Assembly (NCBI RefSeq): GCF_900104445.1
Contig: NZ_FNJI01000025.1
Span: 1 to 64,000, forward strand
From: Desulforhopalus singaporensis
GTDB lineage: Bacteria > Desulfobacterota > Desulfobulbia > Desulfobulbales > Desulfocapsaceae
DNA: 64,000 bases
Reading direction: 5' to 3'
This document shows positions 63,334 through 64,000 of this stretch, piece after piece. The position numbers and the translations under genes are program-made. The notes below the pieces were generated by a model. That model worked only from the letters and a program-made list of their open reading frames with translations. It was not told the origin of the DNA and made no database searches. Position 1 is the stretch's first letter, and the number at the start of each line of letters is the position of its first letter.

Positions 63334-63999
63334 TTATCGGCTCAAATCGGCTGACGCTTTGGGAACCGTGTACGGCGGCTGGAGATATTCGAGAACCTTC
63401 GCTGTTTTGTGCCAGCCGCTTTGTTGAAACAGTTTGGAGAAATTGATACCTATCCCGACATAGAAAGATCGTGTCCGGTCATCATCGTTGTCGGTATAAC
63501 CTCTGGTGTAGTATCCTCCGTGAAGTTCGAGATAGTCGAATATGTTATTGGAAATATAATCGAATCCCGCCGGTTTGACCACAATCGAATAAAAAATATT
63601 GGAATAATCGGTGATAAAGCCATCGATAGCCTCGTTGAAGACATATTCGATTCTGAAGTCTATTTTTCGATCGAGCCCAGGCCACCGATGCATAACCGCA
63701 GAAGCCAGCACCCCGAAACTGTTCATGACGATATCCTCCCACGCGAACCCCTGGGTTTCACTGGTAGCGTCCATGAGTTCCATGGCGGTGACGATGGTCC
63801 ATGAAGAAACCAGGGCAAGCCGGTTTGCCCGATCCTGGTCATATTCCCAGCTTTTATATAGCGCCGAGAGTCCGTCTGCGAGCGCATAGGAAATCCAGAA
63901 ATGGCCGACTTTATCTGCGCCGCCGTATTTGGTGTCCTGTTCGAACCAACCCTCATTGGCGTTGTACCACCCGATCGATCCATAGTCCCACTCTGACAT
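63334..63999 (-). CDS. DUF2279 (YfiM-like) protein, 5' part outside the window
   Basis: Only the last about 221 residues are in the window; the start lies beyond base 64000. GGADKVGHFWISYALADGLSALY, AMELMDATSETQGFAWEDIVMNSFGVLASAVMHRWPG and a beta-strand-rich C-terminus ending YVGIGINFSKLF are typical of DUF2279/YfiM-type envelope proteins. The family is thought to be periplasmic or outer-membrane associated, often a lipoprotein. No function is known. The likely signal sequence is off the edge. Confidence 0.75.
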   Translation of the reverse strand: MSEWDYGSIGWYNANEGWFEQDTKYGGADKVGHFWISYALADGLSALYKSWEYDQDRANRLALVSSWTIVTAMELMDATSETQGFAWEDIVMNSFGVLASAVMHRWPGLDRKIDFRIEYVFNEAIDGFITDYSNIFYSIVVKPAGFDYISNNIFDYLELHGGYYTRGYTDNDDDRTRSFYVGIGINFSKLFQQSGWHKTAKVLEYLQPPYTVPKASADLSR

Positions 64000-64000
64000 A

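Noticed and set aside
1-64000. Prophage, integrative element or attachment sites
   Set aside because: Apart from the two insertion sequences there is no integrase, phage gene or tRNA with flanking repeats.

Overview
This 64 kb window comes from a strictly anaerobic bacterium, most likely a Desulfobacterota (Desulfobulbales-like) member. I infer this from the bacterial Wood-Ljungdahl gene set, a multiheme c-type cytochrome behind a cyclic-dinucleotide riboswitch, a DUF3683 FAD/Fe-S oxidase, rubrerythrin and selenocysteine use. No rRNA, tRNA, CRISPR array or sulfate-reduction gene is visible, so the taxonomy is an inference.

Layout. 1-3.2 kb holds mobile DNA: an intact IS256-family element and a decayed IS3-family element. 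3.4-12.7 kb is a signalling and envelope block: a two-RCK potassium channel, a universal stress protein, a membrane-anchored hydrolase, a five-heme cytochrome, a cyclic-nucleotide-binding-fold protein and a GYD protein. Two GEMM-I riboswitches lie upstream of the cytochrome and the cyclic-nucleotide-binding-fold protein. 12.8-21.2 kb is a complete, overlapping recC-recB-recD operon. 21.4-34.2 kb is mixed housekeeping: HAD hydrolase, SIMPL protein, dynamin-like GTPase, DUF3683 oxidase, glycosyltransferase, radical SAM protein, OxlT-like transporter and acetate kinase. 34.4-37.3 kb has ycaO and the wreck of a lactate-utilisation locus that still carries an intact GntR/LldR-type operator.

38-54 kb is the core of the window: acsV (RACo), acsD, cooS, acsB, acsC, acsE, a small unknown gene and cooC, then a second cooS with its own promoter and a string of small accessory genes including a DUF3786 protein. 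These convert CO2/CO, a methyl group and CoA to or from acetyl-CoA. Acetate kinase and 5-formyl-THF cyclo-ligase nearby fit the same C1/acetyl economy. 56.2-61.2 kb encodes a three-subunit NAD-linked formate dehydrogenase whose catalytic subunit reads through an in-frame UGA as selenocysteine, giving the formate step of the methyl branch.

The most striking observation lies just downstream. A DUF166-family gene (61726-62406) is also interrupted by one in-frame UGA, followed at the same distance by a hairpin with the same GGUC apical loop as the formate dehydrogenase SECIS. I read it as a DUF166 selenoprotein. Other leads are a structured leader in front of acsV with a sequestered ribosome-binding site, competing RNA pairings in the acsB-acsC and acsC-acsE spacers, a 170-residue TolA-like tail on AcsD, and an orphan attenuator-like leader before the dynamin-like gene.
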